Assembly (NCBI RefSeq): GCF_046736045.1
Contig: NZ_CP177134.1
Coordinates: 310,001 to 374,000 of the forward strand
Length of the DNA stretch: 64,000 nt
Direction of reading: 5' to 3'
Source: Leptospira_A sp046736045
GTDB taxonomy: Bacteria; Spirochaetota; Leptospiria; Leptospirales; Leptospiraceae
The notes beneath the pieces were generated by a model, which saw only the letters and a program-made list of their open reading frames with translations, was not told where the DNA came from and ran no database searches. Within the stretch, counting starts at the first letter, position 1, and every line of letters begins with the position of its first letter. A program made the position numbers and the translations under genes. Below are positions 39,027-48,368 of this stretch, piece by piece.

Positions 39027-40106
39027 ATGAAAAAAAATATACAGATCGGCTCATTCTTATTACTGATTGCAACTTTATCTCTGGTTAGTTGCAAAGAGGA
39101 CAAAAAAGACAATACACCACTTTTTATCGGCCTTGCCCTACTCAGTCGCGGCGATTCCGCAAGTAAAACCGGTGACATCAATACCACGATCGGAAAGGCA
39201 AACGCTACCGCCAGTATCGTTTCCACCATTTCCAGCAGTGTCGCTACGAACGGCCAAAGCGGCAACTTTACCTACAACACAAAAGCTTCCACTAACCAAA
39301 GATTAATGGCGATGGTTCGGGAAATTTATGAAAACGGAAAAGATCCGGTGATTGCAAAGGAAGCTGTTAAAAAATTCATCAAAGAATCGAATCCAACCAA
39401 TACAAACTCCCGCGAGTTGACTGCATGGTCCTCTTCCAGTGTCAACGGAAACGGGGAAACAGTATATACTTATAGCGGAAGTGTGAGCGGGTATGTATTT
39501 ACGAAAACATCAATCAACGCGACTGTAAATGGTGCATCTTGCCCTATAGAAACCTATTTGGGATATTTTTCCACTCTTTCCGGTTTAACCAAACAAGGGA
39601 CAGCTGTCTTTAGCGACGGAGAATATAAAACAAAAACAAGTTCCGGAACTACTACGAACTCAAACAAGGCAACTGTAAAATTTTCAAACTTCGGTTCCGT
39701 TTATAGTGATAGTTTCGGTTATTACAAATACCTGAAGGACAAAGGAATTTCTTCTGCAAGCACCAGCGATTGCGCCAGTCTCCAAGCCTTGTATAGAGAT
39801 TTTTTACCATACACCAAACCTGTTACAGTGAATGGAACTTTAACTTTTGAGAACCAATCCGTTATTACCGGGTCTACTTCATCTTCGTTGAATTTTTCGA
39901 CAACTTCACAAGCAAATTCCAACGATCTGGTGATCACACAAGACGGAATCACTACACCTTCCTTAACGATCGAAAGTTTAAAAATGATCGCAACATCGGC
40001 TCTAACTACTTCCGGTGTCTCTTTCAAAGGTAAATTCAATATTGCGATTACAGGAAAAATCAACGGGGAAACACTCGCTGAATCCATCACAGTCGAATTC
40101 AATTGA
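39027..40106 (+). CDS. Lipoprotein, tandem paralogue A
   Basis: A 359-residue lipoprotein with signal LLLIATLSLVSC (Cys22). The mature part starts KEDKKDNTPLFIGLALLSRGDS and is rich in Ser, Thr, Asn and Lys. It is closely related along its whole length to the next gene: 'LMAM(V/L)(R/K)EIYENGKDPVI', 'FIKESNP', 'GKFNIAITGKING(E/V)TLAESITVEF'. I know no function. The shared C-terminal beta-rich region suggests a surface or periplasmic beta-structured protein. Confidence 0.85.
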   Translation: MKKNIQIGSFLLLIATLSLVSCKEDKKDNTPLFIGLALLSRGDSASKTGDINTTIGKANATASIVSTISSSVATNGQSGNFTYNTKASTNQRLMAMVREIYENGKDPVIAKEAVKKFIKESNPTNTNSRELTAWSSSSVNGNGETVYTYSGSVSGYVFTKTSINATVNGASCPIETYLGYFSTLSGLTKQGTAVFSDGEYKTKTSSGTTTNSNKATVKFSNFGSVYSDSFGYYKYLKDKGISSASTSDCASLQALYRDFLPYTKPVTVNGTLTFENQSVITGSTSSSLNFSTTSQANSNDLVITQDGITTPSLTIESLKMIATSALTTSGVSFKGKFNIAITGKINGETLAESITVEFN

Positions 40107-40122
40107 TACCTGATTCGGGATT

Positions 40123-40144
40123 GCCCTTTCTACAAAGAAAGGGC
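40123..40144. terminator. Hairpin between the paralogous lipoprotein genes
   Basis: GCCCTTTCT pairs with AGAAAGGGC around ACAA, 16 bases after the stop codon. A weak T-rich tail follows, so the two genes may be transcribed separately. Confidence 0.6.
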
Positions 40145-40302
40145 GATTGATTGTAAGAAATAAGGATAAAGTGTAATGCTTTCAAGGGGATCAATGAACA
40201 ATTGTAAGTCTACCCACTATAAGTTTTCATTCCATTCTTAAAGTCAATTTTTTATTGCACTGACAATGCGTACGCTAAAATTTCTTCTCGGAGGATTTTT
40301 TA

Positions 40303-41367
40303 GTGATACCCAATTTCAAAAATACCGCAATCATCTTGTTATGTGCCTTTCCACTCATTGCAGAATGCAAAAAGAATAAGGCGGACAATGCACCTGCCTT
40401 CATCGGTCTGGCAATATTAACAAACAATCAAGCCGCTAACCAAACAGGCGATATGAATACACCGGTCGGTCGTGCAGTCGCAACAGCATCCTTGGTTTCC
40501 ATTATTTCTACAAATGTGGCTTCTAGCAGCAATGGCGGTAGTTTCTCTTTTGATACGAACAAATCCCAAAACCAGAAACTGATGGCGATGCTGAAAGAAA
40601 TCTATGAAAACGGAAAAGATCCGGTCATTACACAAAGCGCCGTTCGAAAATTTATAAAAGAATCAAACCCAATCCGAAAACAAAAACAAGAACTGACTGG
40701 TTGGTCTTCCGCAAGTATCAACGCAAACGGAGAGACGGTGCATACTTACAGCGGAACTGTGGACGGTTATCTATTTGTCAAATCACCGATGAGCCTTCCT
40801 GTGAGCGCAACCACTTGTGCCGTAGAAACCTACTCAGGTTATGGAGGCAGTCTTTCCGGATTTACCAAACAAGGAACAGCTATCTTTTCGGAAGGGGAAC
40901 TCAGAACAAAAAGCGGTTCGCTCACCACAGTCATCAACAAGGCAACGGTAAAGTTCAATGACTTCGGTTCATTGTATACGGATACTTTCGGATATTATAA
41001 ATCATTAAAGGAATTGGAAACAATTTCCACAACGGACTGTCCCGGTTTTCAGGCATTACACAAAAAATTCGCCGCTAATACAAAGCCGGTTACGATGAAA
41101 GGAACGATCCTGTTCGAAAATCATTATTCGAGTGCTGCGAGCGCATCTTCTTTAAATTTTACAACAACGTCTCTGGCAAATTCAAATGATTTGGTCATTA
41201 CTCATGAAGGAAGAACAACACCTTCTCTAACGATTGAAGGTTTGAAAATGATTGCGACTTCCGCCCTCGTTTCCTCAGGTTCTTCCTTCAAAGGTAAATT
41301 CAATATTGCGATTACAGGAAAAATCAACGGAGTGACTCTTGCAGAATCGATTACAGTAGAGTTTTAA
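40303..41367 (+). CDS. Lipoprotein, tandem paralogue B
   Basis: A 354-residue lipoprotein translated from GTG at 40303, supported by GGAGG nine bases upstream. The signal is IILLCAFPLIAEC (Cys22), followed by KKNKADNAPAFIGLAILTNN. It matches paralogue A over the entire mature length, with the most divergence near the middle. Tandem duplication is clear. The 196-base spacer contains its own hairpin and probably its own promoter. Function unknown. Confidence 0.85.
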   Translation: MIPNFKNTAIILLCAFPLIAECKKNKADNAPAFIGLAILTNNQAANQTGDMNTPVGRAVATASLVSIISTNVASSSNGGSFSFDTNKSQNQKLMAMLKEIYENGKDPVITQSAVRKFIKESNPIRKQKQELTGWSSASINANGETVHTYSGTVDGYLFVKSPMSLPVSATTCAVETYSGYGGSLSGFTKQGTAIFSEGELRTKSGSLTTVINKATVKFNDFGSLYTDTFGYYKSLKELETISTTDCPGFQALHKKFAANTKPVTMKGTILFENHYSSAASASSLNFTTTSLANSNDLVITHEGRTTPSLTIEGLKMIATSALVSSGSSFKGKFNIAITGKINGVTLAESITVEF

Positions 41368-41390
41368 AATGGAAAACTTCGTCACCCTTT

Positions 41391-42392
41391 CTATTCGGAA
41401 GGGATGATTTTTATTTCCAGTTCCCGATGATCGCGCACAATTTTTAATTTTACTTCTTCCGAACGGGATGCCTTTGCCATCTCGGTATAAAATTCTTCCG
41501 CACCTTTGATGGAATTTCCATTCACGCGAATCACCAAATCATATCTTTTGATCCCTGCTTTTTCAGCAACAGATCCGGGTTCCGCATAACTGACCAAAAC
41601 TCCTTCGTTATACTTTAACCCAAGTTTACCGATCAAATGAGCGGTTAATATGGGAATTTCCACAATCCCTCTTTGTATCTCTTCTTTGGTTCTACCTGCC
41701 ATCGGAATCGATTTTACAAACTCGCGTAATACGGAAGATGGAATGGCAAAACCGATTCCATCCCGTTTGGAACCGTCGGAAGACAATTGAAATCTGGCAA
41801 CTCCCAAAACTTTGCCATTGCCATCAAAAACGGCAGCACCGGACGAACCGGAAAGCACCATTCGATTCAATTGAACAAACGGTAAATTCGGAGAAAATAT
41901 ATCTGCACCTAACCTGGAACCATTGGCAATGAAACCGGAATCAAATGATTCCTCCATTCCAAAAGAAGTGGAAATCATATAAAAAGGAGAGCCTGTTTCC
42001 GGCTCATACGAATTTGCAACATTGAAAACGACAGGGATTTCCTGATTGTCAATTTGAAGCATTGCTAAATCATTTTCATGATCTCTTTTGATGGTACGGG
42101 CATAGAATTTTTTTCCGGTCCCTCCCATTCGTATGACAATTTTTTTGTCATCAGGAACCACATGAGAGCAAGTCAGACCTAATCCTTGTTTATCGAATAC
42201 GAATCCTGATCCGATCCAAACTTTCGGTTCTTCCAAAGGACCCGAATCCAAAGAAATGGAAAAGCTGGCACCTACATAAGAACGGAATATATTTCGGGGA
42301 TCAGTCGGGTTGGCTTCCTTTTCACAAGACGATATGAAAGATAAGATCAGAACAAAAGATAAGAGTGTCCGTATGAATCTAAAAAATTTCAC
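41391..42392 (-). CDS. HtrA/DegP-like serine protease lipoprotein with PDZ domain
   Basis: A 333-residue protein with lipobox SFISSC (Cys23). The trypsin-like domain carries His77 (TCSHVV), Asp108 (HENDLAML) and Ser184 within SGSSGAAVF. The usual GNSGGP is therefore changed to GSSGAA, which may affect activity but keeps the serine. A PDZ domain (about 245-330: GVLVSYAEPGSVAEKAGIKRYDLVIRVNG) follows. It is likely anchored to the periplasmic face of a membrane and handles misfolded proteins. Its ATG overlaps the stop of the upstream esterase gene (ATGA), so the two are translationally coupled. Confidence 0.88.
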   Translation of the reverse strand: MKFFRFIRTLLSFVLILSFISSCEKEANPTDPRNIFRSYVGASFSISLDSGPLEEPKVWIGSGFVFDKQGLGLTCSHVVPDDKKIVIRMGGTGKKFYARTIKRDHENDLAMLQIDNQEIPVVFNVANSYEPETGSPFYMISTSFGMEESFDSGFIANGSRLGADIFSPNLPFVQLNRMVLSGSSGAAVFDGNGKVLGVARFQLSSDGSKRDGIGFAIPSSVLREFVKSIPMAGRTKEEIQRGIVEIPILTAHLIGKLGLKYNEGVLVSYAEPGSVAEKAGIKRYDLVIRVNGNSIKGAEEFYTEMAKASRSEEVKLKIVRDHRELEIKIIPSE

Positions 42393-43189
42393 GAAAATGT
42401 TCCTTCAATGAATTTGCCTATATGGTCTAAAAATTCATTCGCATGCGTATAATGAATGTAATGCCCTCCTCCTGCAAGCGTTTCTATATTTGCATTTAAA
42501 AATACGGAATGAATCAATTCCTTATCTTGCTCACCGACATAGTCGGAATCTCCCCCGACAAGAAACAAAGCCTTGGTATTCGAAAATATACCCGGTAAAA
42601 AAACATTTTCAAACATGCGGCGGGCTCTGGATAAACCTTCTACATTCAATTTCCAAAAATACCCTCCTTCCGGTTTTCTCTCCAAACTCATCTGCAAAAA
42701 TTGGCGGATGAAATCATCGGGAAGAACTTCCTTCATAAGAGTATCCACTTCCGTTCTTGTCACTGCCCGATCAATCGGGATCTGCATAGAAAGAACCTCC
42801 CTCTCATAAGTAAAAGGATAAGGACGTGGAGCAATGTCCTGAATGATCAATGCTTTCAATTTACCGGGATGTGTGAGATCGTATAACATGGATACAAGCC
42901 CGCCCATTGAATGCCCGAGCAAAACCGTATTTGAAAGGGAATGGTCTTTGATAAACTCATCCAAATCTTCTGCCATCAAAGATATGGAATGTTCATCCGA
43001 ATGCGGGGAATCTCCATGATTTCTTAAATCAATGGCATAAACATTTCCGTATAACGACAGTTTCTTGGCAATGGTGGCCCAATTTTTGGAAGACCCGAAA
43101 AGGCCGTGAAGGATGAGAAGATTGATTCCCGAAGGATCGACGCTTCCGTTCGTATTTTCTTTCGGGTATAATTTATAGGCTAATTTCAA
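42389..43189 (-). CDS. Alpha/beta hydrolase (YbfF-like esterase)
   Basis: A 266-residue soluble hydrolase. LLILHGLFGSSKNW provides the oxyanion hole, LGHSMGG has the nucleophile Ser94, DSDYV near residue 209 supplies the acid, and GGGHYIHYTH supplies the His. The layout fits esterases of the YbfF/abhydrolase family acting on short or acyl thioesters. It lies in a tight minus-strand operon: 12 bases after the SH3-like gene and overlapping the HtrA-like gene by four. The substrate is unknown. Confidence 0.88.
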   Translation of the reverse strand: MKLAYKLYPKENTNGSVDPSGINLLILHGLFGSSKNWATIAKKLSLYGNVYAIDLRNHGDSPHSDEHSISLMAEDLDEFIKDHSLSNTVLLGHSMGGLVSMLYDLTHPGKLKALIIQDIAPRPYPFTYEREVLSMQIPIDRAVTRTEVDTLMKEVLPDDFIRQFLQMSLERKPEGGYFWKLNVEGLSRARRMFENVFLPGIFSNTKALFLVGGDSDYVGEQDKELIHSVFLNANIETLAGGGHYIHYTHANEFLDHIGKFIEGTFS

Positions 43190-43201
43190 TGGAAACCTAT
43201 G

Positions 43202-44230
43202 TTATTTCAGACATTCCTTTCGGAGAATTTGGATCAAAGGAAGAATTTCCTTTCTATACCGCAAACTATAATCCTGAACATAACGATACATCGTATTGAT
43301 CTCAACTTGGATCGCTTGAGGTGCAGGTTGAAAGCAAGGAATGGATTCGGGGTCTTTTGTAATTTCCTTTAACTTTGTTACGACTGACTTTGCATATACG
43401 GAAACGTAATTCCCCGTGGGGAAAAAATAAATATATTTCATTTTGGAACGTCGGAGTTTTTCCAATTCACAGGCAAGCTCTCCTTTGCAATCCACATCGG
43501 GAGATGCTTCGGCAGCCAGATAACCGGCGTAATCCGAATGCTTCGTATTCGGATGATTTTCAATCAATTTCCAAAAGTAATTCGCATCCACATAGTATTT
43601 GCCTGCGGAATAATCAAAAAGCAGTTTGGATTCATGTCGTTTCAAAAAATCCAGAAGTTCTTTCGAACTATCCGCTTTGATATTTTTCTCATTGATAATG
43701 TCGACGGATTTGATCAAAGCGAATCCGGCTTTTGCTTTCAGCAAAGTAAAATCATCTCCCCGAAATTCACCCGTAGAGGAAAGGCGAAATAAAGAATCTG
43801 CAACTTCCATACGTTGTTCCAAACCGGTTGAATTCAGTTTCAAAAGTTTGTCCGCTTCAAACAAAATAGTGGATAAAAATTTATTTTTAGGAACTAAAAG
43901 TAAGGTATCACGAAGCAAAAAACCTGCCAGTTTTTCTTCCGTGATAACAGGAACCCATTCCGCAGTATTCGGCTCCAGATTCGAACTATCATAGAACAAT
44001 CGTTCACCGAACTGGATTGTTTTCAAAACATTGCTTCTTCGATCGGGAAATAGATATAACCTAACGCCAAAATGGTTGACGACGATTTCCGATTTGGAAT
44101 CCGTATTTTGAACTGATTTGGGAGGAATTTGTCTTACGATCGGCTTGATCGGTTTTGGTTCGGCACCGGGAAAGCCCGGAACAGAAAAGGCAAGGAAGAA
44201 AACAAATGTAGTTTTTAGAATTCTTCCCAT
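43202..44230 (-). CDS. Exported SH3-like protein, unknown function
   Basis: A 342-residue protein with a signal peptide (TFVFFLAFSVPGFPGA). A bacterial SH3-like module follows (about 50-115: NHFGVRLYLFPDRRSNVLKTIQFGERLFYDSSN ... EWVPVITEEKLAGFLLRDTLL). The rest is helical. Such SH3 modules often bind peptidoglycan or peptides. No enzyme motif is visible. It is 11 bases downstream of the aminotransferase gene and upstream of the esterase gene, so it is part of the same operon. Confidence 0.75.
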   Translation of the reverse strand: MGRILKTTFVFFLAFSVPGFPGAEPKPIKPIVRQIPPKSVQNTDSKSEIVVNHFGVRLYLFPDRRSNVLKTIQFGERLFYDSSNLEPNTAEWVPVITEEKLAGFLLRDTLLLVPKNKFLSTILFEADKLLKLNSTGLEQRMEVADSLFRLSSTGEFRGDDFTLLKAKAGFALIKSVDIINEKNIKADSSKELLDFLKRHESKLLFDYSAGKYYVDANYFWKLIENHPNTKHSDYAGYLAAEASPDVDCKGELACELEKLRRSKMKYIYFFPTGNYVSVYAKSVVTKLKEITKDPESIPCFQPAPQAIQVEINTMYRYVQDYSLRYRKEILPLIQILRKECLK

Positions 44231-44241
44231 ACCTGATGAAC

Positions 44242-45459
44242 TTATTTGCTTAAGTCCTCTACCATTTGTTTGATCCGCGAAACACCTTTTTCTATGTCCT
44301 TTTCACCAAGGGCATAGGACAAACGAAGTGCATTATCATCTCCGAACGCAACACCCGGTACTGCCGCTACGTTGTATTTGTCGAGTAACACATCGCAAAA
44401 TAATTTGGATAAGGATTTTTCATTCTTTTCTTTTAAAAGTTTTTGAAACCCAGGCAATGCATAAACACCTGTTAAATATGGAAAAGCGTAAAAAGCTCCC
44501 TCTGGCATTCTGCAATTTATACCGGGAATCTGGTTCAAAAGTGAAACAATCAGCTTGCGGCGATTGTCAAATGCGGCTTTCATTTCCAAAACAGGATTCT
44601 GATCTCCAGTTAACGCAGCTTCTGCGGCAGCTTGTGAAATGGAAGAAGCATTGGAAGTGGATTGGCCTTGCATCGTATCCATATTTTTTATAATCTCCGC
44701 ATTCCCAGCCGCATAACCGATCCGCCATCCGGTCATAGAATATGCTTTGGAAACTCCGTTGATCACAAAAGTTTTTTCTTTCATTGTTGCGGAAATCATG
44801 GCCGGATTTACGAACTCCAAACCATCATAGAGAATTTTCTCATAGATATCATCGGAAACGGTGATGATTTCTTTCGGTTCCAGAACTTTTACCAAACCTT
44901 CCACATCGGAACGGGTATAGGCCGCACCGGTAGGGTTGGAAGGAGAATTGAAAATAAATACTTTTGTCTTCGGTGTAATTGCCTTTTCCAACTGAGCTGG
45001 AGAAATTTTAAATCCTGTGGAAATATCCGTCGGAACAATCACTGGCACACCTTCGGCAAGACGTACTATATCCGCATAACTTACCCAATACGGCGCAGGG
45101 ATGATGACTTCGTCCCCCGCATTGAGAGTTGCCATGAAAAAATTGTACAGGACTTGTTTTCCACCCGTTCCCACAATGATTTGATTCTTTTCATAAGTCA
45201 GGCCGTTATCCGTTTTAAACTTTTGGATAATCGCTTCTTTCAAACTGACAGTGCCACTCACAGGGGTGTATTTGGTTTTCCCCTGATCCATGGCTTTTTT
45301 TGCCGCATCCTTAATGTGGTTTGGCGTATCAAAATCCGGTTCACCTGCGCCAAAACCTACAACATCCAAACCACTCGCCTTTAGCTGGTTAGCTTTGGCG
45401 GTAATGGCAAGGGTGGGAGAGGGTTCTACTACATCTAACCTTTGTGCAACGAGTTTCAT
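44242..45459 (-). CDS. aspC: Class I aminotransferase (aspartate aminotransferase type)
   Basis: A 405-residue PLP enzyme of fold type I. Features: VGFGAGEPDFDTPNHI, NSPSNPTGAAYT, SDDIYEKILYDG, and the PLP-lysine segment INGVSKAYSMTGWRIGYAAG. The conserved C-terminal substrate Arg lies in ALRLSYALG. It matches the thermophile/spirochaete-type AspC, which transfers the amino group between aspartate and 2-oxoglutarate. Other class I activities are possible. Ten bases separate it from the XPB helicase gene upstream, suggesting co-transcription. Confidence 0.92.
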   Translation of the reverse strand: MKLVAQRLDVVEPSPTLAITAKANQLKASGLDVVGFGAGEPDFDTPNHIKDAAKKAMDQGKTKYTPVSGTVSLKEAIIQKFKTDNGLTYEKNQIIVGTGGKQVLYNFFMATLNAGDEVIIPAPYWVSYADIVRLAEGVPVIVPTDISTGFKISPAQLEKAITPKTKVFIFNSPSNPTGAAYTRSDVEGLVKVLEPKEIITVSDDIYEKILYDGLEFVNPAMISATMKEKTFVINGVSKAYSMTGWRIGYAAGNAEIIKNMDTMQGQSTSNASSISQAAAEAALTGDQNPVLEMKAAFDNRRKLIVSLLNQIPGINCRMPEGAFYAFPYLTGVYALPGFQKLLKEKNEKSLSKLFCDVLLDKYNVAAVPGVAFGDDNALRLSYALGEKDIEKGVSRIKQMVEDLSK

Positions 45460-45469
45460 TTTGTTCCTT

Positions 45470-47170
45470 TTATTTGCTTAATGCTTCTTCTTCAGTTACA
45501 GTATCTTTGAATTGGTCCAGAGTATAAATTTCATACTCATAACCTTGCTCAGTTAAAAACAATTGTCTATTTTGTCCGAATCTTTCTTCGTTCGTATCAC
45601 GGGAGATAAGCGAATAGAAAATCGCAGTGTTGTCTCCGGATTTAGGTCTGAGAATTCGTCCCAAACGTTGCGCCTCTTCCTGTCTGGAACCGAAGGTTCC
45701 CGATACCTGGATTGCAATATTGGCATCCGGCAAGTCGATGGAAAAGTTTGCTACCTTCGATACAACCAGTTGTTTGATTTGTCCGGAGCGGAACGCTTGG
45801 TATAACTCTTGTCTTTCGGGAAGGGGAGTTTTACCGGTAATCAGAGGGATCTTGAAAGTTTGGGAAATCTCTTCCAACTGATTGATATACTGACCAATGA
45901 CAAGAATGTTATTGGTTGCATGTTTTTTCAGAATGTAACGAATCGCTCTGAGTTTTTCCGGATTTTCGGAAGCCAATCTGAACTTTTCACGGTCATCGGC
46001 AACAGAGTAACGCATACGCAAATCTTCTTCCATAGGAACGCGGACTTCGATACAATTCGCTTCAGCAATCCAGGACTTCGCTTCCAATTCTTTCCAAGGC
46101 ACATCGTATTTTTTAGGTCCGATGAGTGAGAACACATCCTCTTCCAATCCGTCTTCGCGAACAAGAGTAGCTGTCAAACCTAACCTACGTTTTGCTTGAA
46201 GTTCCGATGTCATACGGAAAACGGGAGCAGGTAACAAATGCACCTCATCATACACAATCAAACCCCAGTTATTCGCACTGAAGATATGAAAATGCGTGAA
46301 GTCACCGCCCTTTTTCTTTCTATGAGTCAGGATGTTATAAGTTGCAATGGTGATCGGTTTGATTTCTTTCATCTCACCGGAATACTCACCGATGTCCGAC
46401 TCAGGGATATCCGTTTTGTCTAAAATTTCATTTCTCCACTGACGGATGGACAAAGTGTTCGTTACCAGAATGAGAGTTTCCGCTCCCACGATTTGCATCA
46501 CACCCATACCTACGATGGTTTTACCGGCACCGCAAGGAAGAACCACTACCCCGGAACCGCCTTCGTTCCTTCCACCTGCGTGGAAAGCTTCAACAGATGC
46601 CCTTTGGTAATCTCTCATTCCGAACTTGGTACCACCCCCGGTAACAGGCTTTAGGTTGAAAGGGTATTTGTTTCCTTCGTCATAACCTGCCAAATCTTCC
46701 ACCGGAAATCCGATCTTGATCAATGCCTGTTTGATGTGGCCACGGTATTCTTTTTTAATTCGGATTTTATCACCTTCCATACCATCAACAAATGGCTGTA
46801 CGGCGCGGTTGTTTGCAATCTCGGTGATAAACCCCATTTCGTTGGAAATGATGTAAAGTTCGCCCGATTCTTCCTTAACCAGCTTGACCTTTCCATAACG
46901 GGAGATCTGCTCTTTGATTTCATTGATTACGTTTTTCGGAACGGAATATCGCGAGAAACTGACGAGTCCCTCTACAATCTCTTCCGCAGTCATTTTTATA
47001 GACGCCGCATTCCATAAAGATAGAGGGGAAATGCGGTAAGTGTGCATATATTCCGGGCTTTTTTCAAGCTCTGCAAATTTGGCAATAAGATCGCGACATG
47101 GCTCGTATTCAGGGTTATCAACCTCGAGGAGCATTGTTTTATCGCTTTGAACTGTGAGTGGCTTGGTCAT
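45470..47170 (-). CDS. XPB-type DNA repair helicase
   Basis: A superfamily 2 helicase of the XPB/ERCC3 group. It has an N-terminal damage-recognition-like domain (about 1-170), Walker A LPCGAGKT, Walker B YDEVHLLP, GLTATLVREDG, and the second RecA fold with VVSKVANFSIDLPDANIAIQV and RQEEAQRLGRILRPK. Bacterial XPB helicases act in DNA repair and transcription-linked DNA opening. I took the ATG at 47170 (566 residues), which has GAGGG eight bases before it; an in-frame ATG 28 codons upstream lies in the non-coding gap. The gene heads a minus-strand operon ending at 41391. Confidence 0.9.
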   Translation of the reverse strand: MTKPLTVQSDKTMLLEVDNPEYEPCRDLIAKFAELEKSPEYMHTYRISPLSLWNAASIKMTAEEIVEGLVSFSRYSVPKNVINEIKEQISRYGKVKLVKEESGELYIISNEMGFITEIANNRAVQPFVDGMEGDKIRIKKEYRGHIKQALIKIGFPVEDLAGYDEGNKYPFNLKPVTGGGTKFGMRDYQRASVEAFHAGGRNEGGSGVVVLPCGAGKTIVGMGVMQIVGAETLILVTNTLSIRQWRNEILDKTDIPESDIGEYSGEMKEIKPITIATYNILTHRKKKGGDFTHFHIFSANNWGLIVYDEVHLLPAPVFRMTSELQAKRRLGLTATLVREDGLEEDVFSLIGPKKYDVPWKELEAKSWIAEANCIEVRVPMEEDLRMRYSVADDREKFRLASENPEKLRAIRYILKKHATNNILVIGQYINQLEEISQTFKIPLITGKTPLPERQELYQAFRSGQIKQLVVSKVANFSIDLPDANIAIQVSGTFGSRQEEAQRLGRILRPKSGDNTAIFYSLISRDTNEERFGQNRQLFLTEQGYEYEIYTLDQFKDTVTEEEALSK

Positions 47171-47360
47171 ATAAATTTCCCTCTCAAAAAACCAGGCTGA
47201 GAAGCGAATCTCTCCTGTCAACCAATTTGATTTTAACAGATTTTGGAGAAACAAATATCACATTATGGACTGTTTCATGAGTCTAAGAAATAAGATACCA
47301 CCTAATTAGAGTTTGTTTACCATAAATATTTGTTTTTATTTTGGTTGACAGCTGTCAGTT

Positions 47361-48350
47361 TCAGGAAATCTGCGACTGATATTCTTTCGCTTTTTCGATG
47401 AATTCGTCTATAATCGTATAATCCGTATTTGGTTTGTGCATATTTTCGGAAAGAAACCTGCGATAAAACCTTGCCCCCGGATTTCCATGATACAACCCCA
47501 ATGTATGTCTCAGAATGGAATGAGGACGAATGTTTTGTTTGCCCATCTCTTCCAGATAATCTTTCAATCTTTCCAATATTTCCAAACGAGAATATCCTAA
47601 AGAAGGAATATTCCAAAAGAGAGAATCCGCCTCTGCAAACAAATACGGATTTTCATAAGCAGCACGTCCGATCATAACTCCGTCCACATGGACAAGTTCC
47701 TTGCCGGTATCTTCAAGGGATTTGATTCCTCCGTTGATTGAAACGGAAAGATCGGGAAATTCCTTTTTGACCGCATAAACATCATTATAGCGAAGAGGAG
47801 GAATCGTTCTGTTTTCTGCGGGAGAAAGACCTTCAAGAATGGCGATCCTTGCATGAATGATCACCCGATCTACACCGGCAGAACGGATGGATTTTACGAA
47901 ATGAATCAAATCCTCAAGGCTTTCCTTTCCATTAACACCTATTCTATGTTTTACGGTGATGGGGAGTTTTGTGGAGACTTTCATTGCAGACACGAGTTTT
48001 GCCACTTTGTCCGGATCTTTCATAAGGCAGGCACCGAAGCTTCCGTTCTGTACACGATCGGAAGGACATCCCACATTTAAGTTGATTTCCGAATAACCGT
48101 AATCTTCTCCGATCTTTGCGCATTCGGCAAGATCCTTCGGATCATCTCCTCCCAATTGCAAAGCAAGCGGATATTCTTCGTTTGAAAACTTTAAATATCT
48201 GTCTTTATTTTTCCCCCGCAAGATGGCTCCTGTTGTCACCATCTCCGTATATAGGAGCGTCTTTTTCGTGATCAGACGCATAAAATACCGGTAATGTCTG
48301 TCGGTCCAATCCATCATAGGAGCAACCGACAAACGATAGTTAGGGTTCAT
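47361..48350 (-). CDS. dusA: tRNA-dihydrouridine synthase (DusA type)
   Basis: A 329-residue flavoenzyme that reduces uridines in the tRNA D-loop. It has APMMDWTDRHYRYFMR and EINLNVGCPSDRVQNGSFGACLM with the catalytic Cys, then ITVKHRIGV, VIIHAR and DGVMIGRAAYENP. DusA subgroup features (GCPSDRVQNG, ARIAILEGLSP) are clear. It begins 18 bases after flhA ends, so it is the last gene of the flagellar operon. Confidence 0.95.
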   Translation of the reverse strand: MNPNYRLSVAPMMDWTDRHYRYFMRLITKKTLLYTEMVTTGAILRGKNKDRYLKFSNEEYPLALQLGGDDPKDLAECAKIGEDYGYSEINLNVGCPSDRVQNGSFGACLMKDPDKVAKLVSAMKVSTKLPITVKHRIGVNGKESLEDLIHFVKSIRSAGVDRVIIHARIAILEGLSPAENRTIPPLRYNDVYAVKKEFPDLSVSINGGIKSLEDTGKELVHVDGVMIGRAAYENPYLFAEADSLFWNIPSLGYSRLEILERLKDYLEEMGKQNIRPHSILRHTLGLYHGNPGARFYRRFLSENMHKPNTDYTIIDEFIEKAKEYQSQIS

Positions 48351-48368
48351 TGATCCAAGCCTTGCTTC

